From positions 28,771,857-28,835,856 of the forward strand of contig CAMTDV010000013.1 in the NCBI GenBank assembly GCA_947069175.1: DNA of 64,000 nucleotides, given 5' to 3'. Positions 11,183 to 22,443 of the stretch are shown here, one piece after another (the first letter of the stretch is position 1; every line of letters begins with the position of its first letter). The notes under the pieces are model-generated. The model was not told where the DNA came from, ran no database searches, and saw nothing but the letters and a program-made list of their open reading frames with translations. A program made the position numbers and the translations under genes. The DNA is from Scalesia atractyloides (taxonomy: Eukaryota; Streptophyta; Magnoliopsida; Asterales; Asteraceae).

Positions 11183-14100
11183 TTACCTGTCTTGTGGGTG
11201 CAGATAGTTGCACGCTGATCCCTTCTTGCAACGCCCGCTTTCATAAAACTTACACACACGCTGCCCTTTCAACGGCCGCCTGGAATAACCACTTCCACCA
11301 CCGCCGCCGCCGCCACTGCTGCCGCTACCGAATGAAGACTGCCTACTCCATGAAGCTTTACTGCTTCGACTGTAACCTGAATCTTCAACATGATGACTCC
11401 GCTCTCGTGGACTGTTACTGTTGCTGTAATATCTATCTCCACCAGACCGCCTGTGATGAGAGTCCCGCCCTACGTTACCACTACGGCTACTACTGGTGTG
11501 CGCATGGACTCGACCTGTAGTTGTGGTTCCTTGAGACGGTCTTCCTGATCCCGCTCTGCGTGAATCAACCGTGTCCAGTCCCATCGCTGGTTGTGGTGGA
11601 AGCGGCAGTAGTGGTGGTAGTTGTGATGGCGGCGGTGGTGGTGATGGTGGTGGTGCCGTCACATCTGGCTGGACAAACTCACCTTCTTCCTCAGCTACTA
11701 CCGAAAAACCATGAACAATCTTCGCTTCGAATATCTCTGGTTTTATACTTTTTGTACTTTCACCCTCTTTTTCTTTCGACTTCCTTCCTACCCGTGCTTC
11801 CGCATTGACCACCGGGCGGGTTGTTGACTTTTCTTGGATTACGGTTTCTCTTTCTCCGTCGTCAGCTTCTGCCCGTGTGGAATCATTCAAATCAATCATA
11901 TCTTGGCGGGGCTGATGTGGCGGATGGAGCTCAGAACTCCCCATTTCCGCCCACTTAAAACCGATATTATCCGAAACCGATGTCTGAGGAATACTAACAG
12001 CACAAGTGGGCTTAGTCTCGAGCCCAAAAGAGAACTGTAAGCCCATGGATTGCCGACTTAAATGTATATCCGCAGTGGAGCTAAACCCGTCACTTCTCGT
12101 ACCCTGATCGGCAGTCGGGCTAAAATCGTCAATTGACCCATTAAACAAATCCTCGAGAAAACTATTCCTTCTAGAAGTAGGTGACGGGACACAGTTTCGC
12201 GACTCCATTGCGTCAACTTCAGCCAAAAGATCCGAAACTGATTCCTCCGCCAACGTGCTAAACTCGATCGTTTCACTAAGTCCATGCCATGATGGCATAT
12301 TGGTAATTTGGTCTATAGTCGAGTTTGTAGTAGCAACATGATGATCTACAGTAGTAGGGTACCTACCCCATTCATCACCTGTTTCGGGCAGTTGGGTCCC
12401 ACCAACCACTAGACTCAAAGTTGTACTCCAGCTAGGCGGATTCCCGGAATCTTGTATTTTCGGGTTTTCATGGCTTTCCTTTTTCGGTAACGGGCTCGGT
12501 AAATCCACAAGAGCTGCATCTGCAACGGTAAAAACCGAAGAAACTTGCTGGTTAATATCTGGCATTTTTTGGATCCCGGAATCTTGAACCAAAAGCTTTG
12601 ACGGTTCTTTGTCTCCGGTATCTTGAATTTTCGGATTGTCGTGACTTTCCTTTTTCAGTAACGAGGTTGGTAAATCTACAAGAGGTGCATCTGCAACAGT
12701 AAAAACGGAAGACACATGCTGGTTGATATCAGGCATGTTTTGGATACCAAATTGTTCGGTTGTGGTTGACTCGTTCATCTTGGTCAAAGAACCAACGCTT
12801 GGGGGATCAGGATCACAGTTCAAATCGTCGGGCATCTTCTCAAGGTTAACAGAATTATCTAAAGCATAAGAAGTTGCACGAACAGTGGATGACGGAGCTT
12901 CGGGCATCTTCTCAAGGTTAAAGGAATTATCTAAAGCATAAGAAGTTGCACGAATGGTGGATGACGGAGCTTCGGGCATCTTCTCAAGGTTAACGGAATT
13001 ATCTAAAGCATAAGAAGTTGCACAATCAGTGGATGACGGAGCTTCACTGCAAACGGTGACGCTATCGACTTGATTATCGTCTTTAACGTTGCTAGCAACA
13101 TTCTCGGGGCGTTGACCGTCGGGATTGTGAAAGCGTTCCTGCAATACATTGTTCAAAAGTAACGAATCGGCTTCTCGGTCTGCCATATTCTCATATCGGC
13201 AGGAAAGTATCCACTTGTACTCCATTTCTGCAGCTGTAACAGAGAAAACGGGCCTTGAACATTTCCACTCGGGTCTCGGTAATGCCACATGTCATCATCA
13301 ACCGATCGGTTGTTCATCGTGGAGGTAATTGAAGGTGCTGGATCTGACGCAATGTTCGATAACGATGAAGTCAAAGCAGCTTCAGGGTCACATTTTGGGA
13401 CTATCGAACCATTACATTGAGCCTCGTTTTGTGAACTCCCGGAACCGCTTAACACAATCGCATCATTTCCCGTGTTTGGTTTCTTAGAATCCTCATCGAC
13501 ATTTGCAACATGCAAGTCTATGGGTTGATCTTTTAAAATATCGGATTTTTTTGTAGGAGAGATTGTGTTTGTGCCACTGACCCAAGGAAACTTCGGCTTT
13601 CGATGTTCTCCTGAGGAATGTTACCATATTATTATTATTGGTCAACAAAAGTCAATGTGAAACTACAATAAGAAAAACAAAAAAGAGTATAATGCCATTT
13701 TCGTCCCTGAGGTTTGGCCAGTTTTGTGACTTTCGTTCAAAGGTTTGTTTTTCCGCAACTGAATCCAAAAGGTTTGAAATTTTGTCATTTTCATCCGGAT
13801 CGTCAACTCCATCCATCTTTCTCCGTTAAGTCAAGGGTATTTCCATCTTTTTAGTTAACCTAAAGGACAAACGGTTTTTTTCACTTTATGTAAAAAGACT
13901 AATTGTCTTTTAAATTAACAAAAAAGACGGAAATACCCTTGACTTGACGCAGAAAAATGGATGGAGTTAATGAGTCGGATGAAAATGGCAAGATTTCAAA
14001 CCTTTTGGATCCAGATGCGGAAAAACAAACCTTTGGACGAAAGTCAACTGGCCAAACCTCAGGGACGAAAATGGCATTATACTCTAAAAAAAACAAACAA

Positions 14101-17100
14101 ACCTTGTTCGTTGTTAAAGTACTCCTCGGTGTCATCAGATTCATAGTCGGGGTTCATTTTAGGATCAGAATGCACCACTGGAATCTCGCGTAACCTGCGT
14201 TCACGCTCCTCTGGTGTTTTCAGAATTTTGAGTTTCTGCACGCATTCTCTAACAGTGGAATATGTCAAAGAATTCCAATATATAAATAATAAATACTTGC
14301 GTGAATAATAAGAAAATAAAAATAAAAATATATTGTCATCAAAGGATATCCCTTTTTCTGCCCCTTTTCACTTGCTCGATCGCGAAGCTGATTGAGCCGC
14401 AGCATTTCGGCTCCGATTTTCTATATTACACAAAAAATGGAAAACTAATTATGTAAGCGATAAAAGAAACATTTTTATTTAAATGTGGCAAGTTCAACCC
14501 ATTTGTTTGCGAACGCGTTGATTTGAGTTGTGCTTTATCTCAAACAGGTCAAATCAAAAAAACTTTGGAACCAAATCATTACCTATACATTCTTTGACCT
14601 AATTTCATAACAAATTAAGCTTTTAAACTAACTTACATATCAACCAAAGTTTTGAATTAAAAAAACGACTAAAATTTATCATTTTCCTAAGCTAAATACA
14701 AGGGCTTAATTTGTTATAATAATAGTACCCAAAAAATATTAGTTCAAAGGCTTAATTTGGAAAGGGTCAAAAAGGTTAAAAGTTCCTTAATTAGCATTTT
14801 TATGCATATAACCTCCTAATTTGGTTTAATCATAAACCTAAATCACTATTGTAATAATACTGTTTTTATGATCTAGTTAACACGTTTATAAACTTTAGAA
14901 AAAATGCCATTTTCGTCCCGAGGTTTGGCCAGTTTTGCGACTTCCGTCCAAAGGTTTGTTTTTCCGCATTTGGATTCAAAAGGTTTGAAATCTTGCCATT
15001 TTTATCCGGCAAGTTAACTCCATTTTTTCTCCGTTAAGTCAGGGGTATGTCCGTAATTATTGTTAACTTAAAGGGCAATTCGTTCTTTTTCACTTTATGT
15101 AAAAAGACTAAACACCCCTGTAGAAAGATCAAAGCCCATTAAGTTAACAAAAAAGACGGAAATACCCCCAACTTAACAGAGAAAAATGGATGGAGTTAAC
15201 GAGCTGGATGAAAATGGCAAGATTTCAAACCTTTTGGATCCAAATGCGAAAAAACAAACCTTTGGATGAAAGTCGCAAAATTGGCTAAACCTCAAGGACG
15301 AAAATGGCATTTTACTCATTTATTTACAAACTATTTTAAATATGGACAAAAGAAAGTGTTTTGAGATTCAGCCCAACTTGAACCGTTTCGACCCATTACC
15401 CAAGCTATACAACCCCTCCATATTGCCGCCACCTCCAGAATTTGTTAACAATCTAAATGACATAAATAAAAATATCGTAACATGTAGATTCTACCATACA
15501 TAGGCAATAAACAAGCCTATGATATCTCATGTTCAAGCCCTATATCTCGAAACCAAATAACTCACATCATCAATCAGCACTGACTGCAGGGACATTGCCT
15601 TTTCCTGTATTTCACCCTATATCAAGCACAAAAGTTCGCATGAGCAAGCATAGGGGATTAATAAAATCATAATACAAAATGGTAGGGATGAGCAGAATAC
15701 CGAAAAAAAAAAACCGATTTAACCGAACTTCACAAAAAAATGGAAAAAAACGAACCAAAATTTACAGTTCGGTAACGGTTTTGCATTTTATGGAAACATA
15801 AAAAAAACGAACCAAACCGAATAACCTAAAAATCATTTTTTAATGTTTATTAGATATTGATTTAGGAATTATTAATTATTATTTTATTCTTGAATGTTAA
15901 GTATTTATAATAAAAAGATTAACATGTTCATTTATCTTTGAAACGATTTATCCATTGCCAATAAGAAATAACAAAATTTAACATAAAATTAAATAATTTC
16001 AAAGTACTATAATAACAAAATTTTAACATTAAATTAAATAATTTCAAAGTATGATAAAACAAAATGTCTTAATAAAAACTTTGGAGAAACATAAAAATAG
16101 ATTAGAAGGTTATTTTTATGTGAACAATATTAGTTAAAAAAGTTAAATATAATAACTTAAATGTAAACATCTAAGAAGAATTTTTAAATCTTAGATTATA
16201 CTTTTTATTGTTGAATTTTACGTAATTTTGTTCCAAAACCCGAACCGTTGCCAAAACCGAACGGTTTTTTAAAACCAAACATTTCGGTTTTGATTTCCCA
16301 AAAAACCGAATCAAACCGTGCACACCCCTACAAAATGGCATGCATACTTACTACAGTAAAACATCTCACAAGCCCGCATCTTATACTCTCTCGCAGGCGT
16401 CTGCACTCATCCTGAAAAGTAAAAGGAACATTAATTTTCCGTTTATAATGGTGCGTCACTTATATTAAACAAGCAATTGTATCGTAGTTTTATAAAAAAT
16501 AAAAGAAGAGTAAAATGCCATTTTCATCCCTGGAGTTTGGCCAGTTTTGCGACTTTCATACAAAGGTTTGCTTTTCTGCCTCTGGATCCAAAAGGTTTAA
16601 AATCTTACCATTTTCATCCAGATCATTAACTCTATCCATTTTTCTCTGTTGAGTCAGAGGTATTTCTGGTTTTTTTTTTTTTTGCTAATTTAAGGCCAAT
16701 TCGGTCTTTTTCACTTTTTGTAGAAAAGACCCAATACCCCTGAAAAAAGAACGAAATGCCATCTAAGTTAACGAAAGGACAGAAATACCCCTGACTTAAT
16801 GGAGAAAAATGGATGGAGTTAACGAGTCGGATGAAAATGGCAAGATATCAAACCTTTTGGATCCAGATACGAAAAAACAAACCTTGGACAAAAGCCGAAA
16901 AACTGGTCAAACCTTAGGGACGATAATAGCATTTTACACAAAAAAAACAATCACCTCAGATAACTCTTGGTTTGAAATTGTATCCATAGACACCGTCTCC
17001 TTCTTGTCTAAATTCGACACTTCAAGCATAACATCCACCAACTTATCACCAATTTTATACGGTACATCCACCTTAGTCGTCCCTATGATACAAAACCGTA

Positions 17101-20100
17101 AATAAAGATCGGCACGTTACATAATAATTCCAACAGGAGCGCAAACAGCAATAAAACTGCATTACCTACTACTTGTACAAGCCTATACATATCATCCTTT
17201 TGATCACTACCAGATATTCTTATTTGCACAATCGACCCGACTGCCTTTTCATGAAACTTTTCATTATCTTCAATAAGAGACTCCATCAAATTACGCCTTA
17301 AATATATCAGACTCATGTTATGCACATCAATAGCAGCATATTCATCCAATTTATTTTGTATACGTTTTCCACCCTTCCTGTGATTTCGACGTTCCTTGTT
17401 ACTAACCACCGCCGTATTTTCAGTTTTGCAATCAGTAATAGTATTCGACCGGTTTTGCAGTGCTGTCGGGTGTGTAGTTCAGAGTATTCTCTTTAACCAA
17501 AAAGTGCGGCTCCAGAAGCTTCAACATTTCAATATGCCCGACGCGTGGTTTGCCGAAGATATTCATTAGCCGTAAATCGCATACGATTTGCGTATTCTTT
17601 CGTGGGTCCCGGAGATTATTTCGCTTTATATACTCTAGCAGAAGTGCCTGGACATCAAATTGAGATAAAACAGACGTATCGCTGTTTTTCATGTGTGCGA
17701 CGAATTCGAGTAACTCTTTACTCGCCCATTCTTTGGGCATGTCCGTAGACGGGTCGTTAGGAAGCCCGTTGGTCTGTTCATTTGTCTTCCTTCTTTTGGA
17801 TTCGTTAGCTTCGAGATTAGCTTTAGATAGGTCAGCTGTAATGCTTCTTCGACCACTGGCGTTAATATGTGAAGCGGTTGGTTCGACGGAAGCTAGTTTC
17901 CATGGGTTCTTAGCTTGTGAAGCTCGTCGAGAGTTAACGATAACTTTCCTTTTGTGTAGAGCCAATATACCTTGAAGAGATACTCCCAACTAGTCTTGTC
18001 ATCGAAATCCACCTAAGAATATATAAGCAAACGCATTATATAGACACACATATATTGGGAGGATTATTACATAACACTGAATAATTGCAAGAAGGAATCG
18101 AATTTAAAGCGTTAAATGTCTTGACAAATGGTTCATATTTTTTTAATTTGTGCTTCTTAGATACATATGCGTAGATTATGTACAAAAAACATCAAACTAA
18201 TTTGTTCATATATGTTCAAAATATAACCCTACACAATAAACAAACAACCAAACTAATTTGCTCATATTTTTTTCTTTTGATTTTACGAGAGATGAGTGAG
18301 AAACAATAGCGATTACATTTAAACCATTTTCTTTTATTTTAGATATTCAATATTGGAAAAATGAATGCTTGGTACTTGTTCATATTTTTTTACATTTAAA
18401 ATTGTTCTTATACATGTGTGTGTATAGATATAGGTGTATGTATATGTGTATATATAGATATATGTATGGATTTGTGTGGGAGACGGTGTATATATAAAAT
18501 AAATAACTTTAACAATCAAGATGTTTTTACAAGAGTGTAGTTTACAATATTAAGCGAGCTACACAAGCCAGTAAGCATGTAAATTGTTCAGGTCTTAATC
18601 AAGATCATATCCAAATTATACATGTGATCAAACAGGTCAAAAACACTAATCCAATAGATCAACACATTTAAACTGATCCATGACCCATCTAAGACGATAC
18701 ATTTAAAATATAAATAAAACTGCTTATTCTTTATTTTAGCTTTATTAAACTCCTTTTCCATTTACTATTATTATATAAAAAAATTGTTTTAACCATAACT
18801 AGTTTACTGAAATTAAATTTTCTACAGATATGTGTATATTTTCTGTATGCCCATTTTTAAAACACGAGGAAAAAAACATTGCCTTACAAGTTCAATTTAA
18901 TGATGGAAACTTTTTTAAATGGTTGTTTATTACTTTATTACGATTACGATGACAACATTAAATACATTCTTTTGCGGCACATATTGCCATATCAAAAACC
19001 CAACTACAGTGTTATAACCTGAAGATGCTAAATTCGTAGAAAAGCCTCACCTAGACAACGAAAAGAAAGCCACATATAATAAGAGTATAAGAAACAGTAC
19101 AAATTCGCATACCGTTGCATCTCCGCTATTTTCAATCAGCATGATTGTTTTCATACAAACTGTACAAAAGCCTTTATCACCTCTCACACACACATAATCC
19201 GACGTTCTAACGCACCCTTTGCACAATGAATAAGTACATGTATAGCACATATGGTGTGCTGTCTTCTCACACATGCTACATATATGCCAACCTGAAATCC
19301 ATACAAACACAAAAACAATATTAGTTCCCGACGTTAAACATTGTGAGCAGCCCTAAATGTTAAAGATATGACATACCGCAGTTCCATTTAGCTTTCGATC
19401 GAAAAAATGCTTCGTCCCGCTTAATACATGCCGGATGATACGCCTTTGGACATCCCCTACACCCAAAAAAAAGCAAAACATTAACCCATCATTCATACTT
19501 CATCACCTTAAAAGTATATAAATTGTAACATCCCAAGTAAACCACGCCAACATATTGTCCGCCTTGCCTCTGATGGGTTGCCTATCCAGAAACTCACGGT
19601 TTTGTTTCCACCCAACGAATTAATCGCCCAAGCAAAAAGTGGTAGAAGAGCAGGTGGAAACTTCCACCTGCTCTACCAATACACATTTTGCCAGGACCAG
19701 CAATCCGTTGGGAGAAAATAAAACCGTGAGTTTCTGGATAGGCAACCCAACAGGGGCAAAGCGGGCAATATCTTGATAAGGTTTGGGATATTACATAATT
19801 TGTTGCAACAAAAACTTCAATGAACGCACACATTTAACAAACACCTAACGTAAACATATAAGACGAGTTAATGCAGTAGATCAAGCAAGTAAATGAAGAC
19901 AAACCGGCGATCGCAAAGCACGAGACTACCACCATCAAAGCAAATAAAACACACATCCTCATCTTCATCTTCCTCCTTACTCTTCTTCGCAACTGGCTGA
20001 GCCCTAGGCGGCCGCCCTCGCTTCCTCTTCGCCACCTGACTAGCATCCGCCGCAGCAATCGGTTGACTCTGGTCAACACCTGGACCCTCAACCCTAGAAT

Positions 20101-20113
20101 TTCGAAGCTCCAT
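11183..20113 (-). CDS. PHD-SWIB-Plus3-GYF-CCCH protein (NERD / ZC3H19/44-like), three frame breaks
   Basis: Ten exons (minus): 20113-19905, 19456-19377, 19291-19113, 18012-17166, 17082-16955, 16411-16352, 15616-15566, 14420-14350, 14254-14103, 13610-11183. All junction phases agree; about 1400 residues. In order: lysine-rich N-terminus; PHD-type Cys/His cluster (VCFICFDGG, CPKAYHPAC, CSMCEKTAHHMC); SWIB/MDM2 (KELLEFVAHMKNSD, RNNLRDPRKNTQIVCD); Plus3 (YLRRNLMESL, YRLVQVVG, DECRRLRESI, LRDRASEKG); GYF (MWHYRDPSGNVQGPF); low-complexity linker; a C-terminal CCCH finger (C-x7-C-x5-C-x3-H). This order is that of Arabidopsis NERD and relatives, which bind histone H3 and AGO2 and support siRNA-dependent silencing, so a nuclear silencing role is inferred. 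Single-base frame changes lie near 17913, 17463 and 13168: the first two cancel each other, the third cuts the GYF domain. Assembly error or a decaying gene is possible. Introns 1, 5, 7 and 9 hold inverted repeats, intron 6 a hAT MITE, and intron 8 is AT-AC. Confidence 0.85.
12830..13045 (-). repeat. In-frame 72-bp coding repeat x3
   Basis: The block gggcatcttctcaagg recurs at 12830, 12902 and 12974, a 72-base period. It encodes three 24-residue copies of a PEAPSST...ATSYALDNS...NLEKM unit in the linker between the GYF and CCCH domains. A second, longer and more diverged duplication (MPDINQ, VSSVFTVADA, KKESH units) lies just downstream in the protein at about 12430-12740. Both keep the frame. 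Confidence 0.9.
13684..14085. mobile_element. Fold-back element copy 1 (intron 9)
   Basis: Two inverted arms of about 165 bp (13684-13850 and 13920-14085) begin agtataatgccattttcgtc and face each other across a 70-base centre. The arms contain gtccctgaggtttggccag, ggatccaaaaggtttga and atggatggagtta. The same family occurs at 14901-15315 and 16508-16938. It is non-coding; a transcript would fold into a long hairpin. It fills nearly all of the intron between exons 9 and 10 of the CCCH gene. Confidence 0.85.
14255..14349 (-). other. U12-type AT-AC intron (intron 8 of the CCCH gene)
   Basis: On the minus strand the upstream exon ends at 14350 and the intron begins ATATCCTTT (14349-14341), the exact U12 5' splice consensus. 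TTCTTTGAC (14272-14264) fits the U12 branch-point consensus TTCCTTRAC, and the intron ends CCAC with AC at 14256-14255, ten bases after the branch adenosine. Splicing here joins GG and T in phase 2 and gives QKKG-VRECVQKL, continuous with the conserved Plus3 region. No GT-AG pair gives that join: there is no GT donor after the conserved LRDRASEKG block. Confidence 0.85.
14901..15315. mobile_element. Fold-back element copy 2 (intron 7)
   Basis: Same family as 13684-14085. The left arm opens with atgccattttcgtcccgagg and the right arm closes with the inverse caaggacgaaaatggcat. The arms are about 170-180 bp. It is non-coding and lies within the 1.1-kb intron between exons 7 and 8. Confidence 0.85.
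15683..16330. mobile_element. hAT-type MITE with 8-bp TSD (intron 6)
   Basis: The terminal inverted repeats are TAGGGATGAGCA and (reverse) TAGGGGTGTGCA, with subterminal ggttcggttt-like motifs on both sides. The element is flanked by a perfect 8-bp duplication CAAAATGG (15675-15682 and 16331-16338), diagnostic of hAT transposition. It is 648 bp long with no coding capacity and lies between exons 6 and 7. Confidence 0.92.
16508..16938. mobile_element. Fold-back element copy 3 (intron 5)
   Basis: Third copy of the family at 13684-14085, with gagtaaaatgccattttcat at the left and its inverse at the right. It is more diverged than the other two and has a poly-T run in the centre (16669-16682). 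It lies between exons 5 and 6. Confidence 0.85.
18013..19112 (-). other. Intron 3 of the CCCH gene
   Basis: The donor is gcaacg|gtatgc and the acceptor ttcttag|gtgg. The 1.1-kb intron is AT-rich and contains an imperfect (TATG/TATA)n tract at about 18411-18480. No element ends or open frames of note. Confidence 0.6.
19520..19802. repeat. Long near-perfect hairpin in intron 1 (MIRNA-like or fold-back)
   Basis: The segment is one long inverted repeat with its centre at about 19661. Inner arms are gagcaggtggaa/ttccacctgctc, middle arms ctatccagaaactcacggtttt and its inverse, and outer arms tgtaacatcccaa with ccaaaccttat-like partners. Arms are about 135-140 bases with only a few bases of loop. 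It could be a fold-back MITE or a young MIRNA-type precursor. It sits in the first intron of the CCCH gene, so it would be co-transcribed. Confidence 0.8.
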
Positions 20114-20400
20114 CGTGAAAATTAACTGAAAATCAGTTGAAATCAGGTCATCGGTTGACAGTTATGTGAAATGAAGAAACCCTAATCGAGTGGAAATGGA
20201 TTGGGGGAAGTGGAAAATATGATGATTGATTGGGGGTAATTTGGGGAAAGAGGAATAATATTATCGGTGAAGTGAGTTGGTGTTTGAGAAGAGGGAGAAC
20301 GACGTCGTTGATCCGGTACCGGAAGGGGGAGTGTTCTATCTAACACGTTGATGCATTTTCGCTTAAAGTAGCAAGTGAGTTGAGTTGCGGGATAAAGTGG
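20114..20400 (-). promoter_or_regulatory. 5' flank of the CCCH gene
   Basis: The start codon at 20113-20111 is preceded (reading minus) by about 130 bases of purine-rich leader. Further out comes a GC-richer block containing acgacgtcgt (about 20300) and ggtaccgg. No TATA box is convincing. A TATA-less promoter is typical of housekeeping chromatin genes, but the start of transcription cannot be read here. Confidence 0.3.
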
Positions 20401-22351
20401 TCTACTAAATTGTTAACCACAGACGTCAGTAAATCTTTTGGATGTATGGAAAGTTGAATTCACAAATAAATCATTTCAAACTTGATGTGTGTGGATTTTA
20501 AATAACTTTAAATAAAGTGTTAAGCTACATTAAAATTTAAGTAAGATAAAAGTGAAAAATCTAGTCCCAACAACCAATCATTTGCCATATTAGATAAATG
20601 TGGTTCAAAACTACGAGATTATAACGGTTGACGGTTTGGCCAGACACTCGAACCAATTAATCTCATCCAGATATGATAACATTGTGTGTAATAAGTTTGT
20701 ATGTCATGTGGTATATCATGTGTAAATTGTCTTTCTACCATAGTTGTGTTCTAACATGTACTATCGAATTTGTACATTGTTATAACTTTAATAAAGTCTA
20801 TTTTGGTTTTTTATTATTATTTTTTTTTTGTAATTTTAGGGTACTGAATTGAGTTTTGATGATTCAAATTATCGGTTCATATATAAACTAATGGTTTATT
20901 AGTTTATTAATGGTTAATTGTATATAATTTGCTTTATAAACACTTAATTAAATTTTCTTTGATCGTTATGTGGCTACAGAGCTCATCCAATAATAGTTGA
21001 AATATAAAGATTTGTACAAACATGTTAATGATTTAATAACTCTTGTCACTTATAAACTAATCATTGGAGCTATACCATGAGATTGTACAAAAAAAACTCA
21101 TGTATTGTATCATGTGCAATGTAATCTATATTGGTGAAAGGAACAAAACATGTCATATACATCTGAATCATTAGGATCATATGTAATTTTTGAAGAAAAC
21201 AAAGGTATCAAACTAAGAATACGGACATATTGTAACTATTCATGTTAATTACTTTTTTACGGAATTTTTATATATGTGTTCAATTAGCTTGGTCGAAAAA
21301 GACCATACCATTAAGATCTTTCATGGGTTCGAATGTTACCCTGTATAACCTGAAGAAACCCCTCCCCCACCCTCCCCCCCCCCCCAAAAAAAAAAAAAAT
21401 TGAAAATGGTATTCAAGAAGTCATTCACGTTCAAGTTTGTCGTTGGTTATCCTAACCGAAAAAACATATGGTCCCGGTGACAAGATCGCCGCGTGGTATC
21501 TGTCATAGCTTGGTTATGGGTTCGATGATAAGGTTGGCGCTGTTAGACTACCTTCTGTCAAAAAATTAATTCAGTTTATCCTATAACGACACTAATGTAT
21601 AAGCGTTTCACTAATAATATAGTCATCATCTTCCACTCCCAGTGACTACCGGTACACCCTCCCATTAAAAATGTAGGGATCACTATGACTTATTTCGTTA
21701 TACAAAACCTGTCAATTTATAATATGAAGATTATAGGTTCTCACTAAGGGTAATATTCTATTTTGATTTTAAAGTCTTTAATAAACTAATAACTAATCGC
21801 TTTTAGTCTATCTTCTAAGTATTTTTTTTCCGGTGAAAAAATTATCTATATAAATGTAATAAATTTGTTTATAGCACAAGGAATTATAACAAAATCATCA
21901 ATAACCAATCGGTCAATTTATCACCCCTATTACTTATTGTCATTATACGATTTCCATCATTTAATGAAGGACTTTGACTATTGTTAAACCTCTTTATCGT
22001 ACACACCTTCAAATACTTAAATGTCTTAATTATATGATCCAATTAATAGCTTTGCATTGTAATTAGCTAGGCTTTACATTATTCTAGGTTCTCTGTCATA
22101 CTTTAACTATTTCAACTTGTAAATAATCGTCGTAAACATTGGATATAGACTTTAATTCCAACTTGTAAATGTTAGAAATTATTTCCATTTAACTCCTTGT
22201 CACTTGATACTCGTATTGCTATGATTACTTATTTTTTTACACGACTAATGAATTAACATATTAAGTACATGTTTATGTACTTGATAATGTTTGTTTAGAC
22301 TTCATTGCTCGAGCATGCCTCTATCTCTTGGGTTTCCAAATGTACATCATT
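20401..22351. other. Intergenic stretch
   Basis: No gene or element end is recognised. A run of C (with a few interruptions) followed directly by a run of A lies at 21359-21401. The rest is AT-rich single-copy-looking DNA. Confidence 0.4.
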
Positions 22352-22391
22352 GGGGTGGGGGTTGGGGTGGGGGTGGGGGTGGGGGTGGGGG
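22352..22391 (+). repeat. G-rich (GGGGGT)n tract, G-quadruplex candidate
   Basis: Seven consecutive runs of four or five G separated by one or two T occupy 40 bases. The run lengths and spacers meet the usual definition of a stable G-quadruplex motif on the plus strand. Confidence 0.9.
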
Positions 22392-22443
22392 CATTTTTGA
22401 CACGTGACGGTGTGGGGTCTCTAATGATATTCTTCAAAAGAAA

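Noticed and set aside
11194..11808. Plus-strand open frames opposite the last exon of the CCCH gene
   Set aside because: They are shadows of the GC-rich coding strand and of its proline/glycine/serine low-complexity segments.
13160..13300. Programmed ribosomal frameshift in the GYF region
   Set aside because: No slippery heptamer followed by a stable structure is seen, and two other single-base breaks of the same kind in the gene make indels or assembly errors simpler.
14255..14349. Retained coding segment instead of an intron
   Set aside because: Reading through gives a non-conserved insert, and the full U12 signal set is present with perfect phase.
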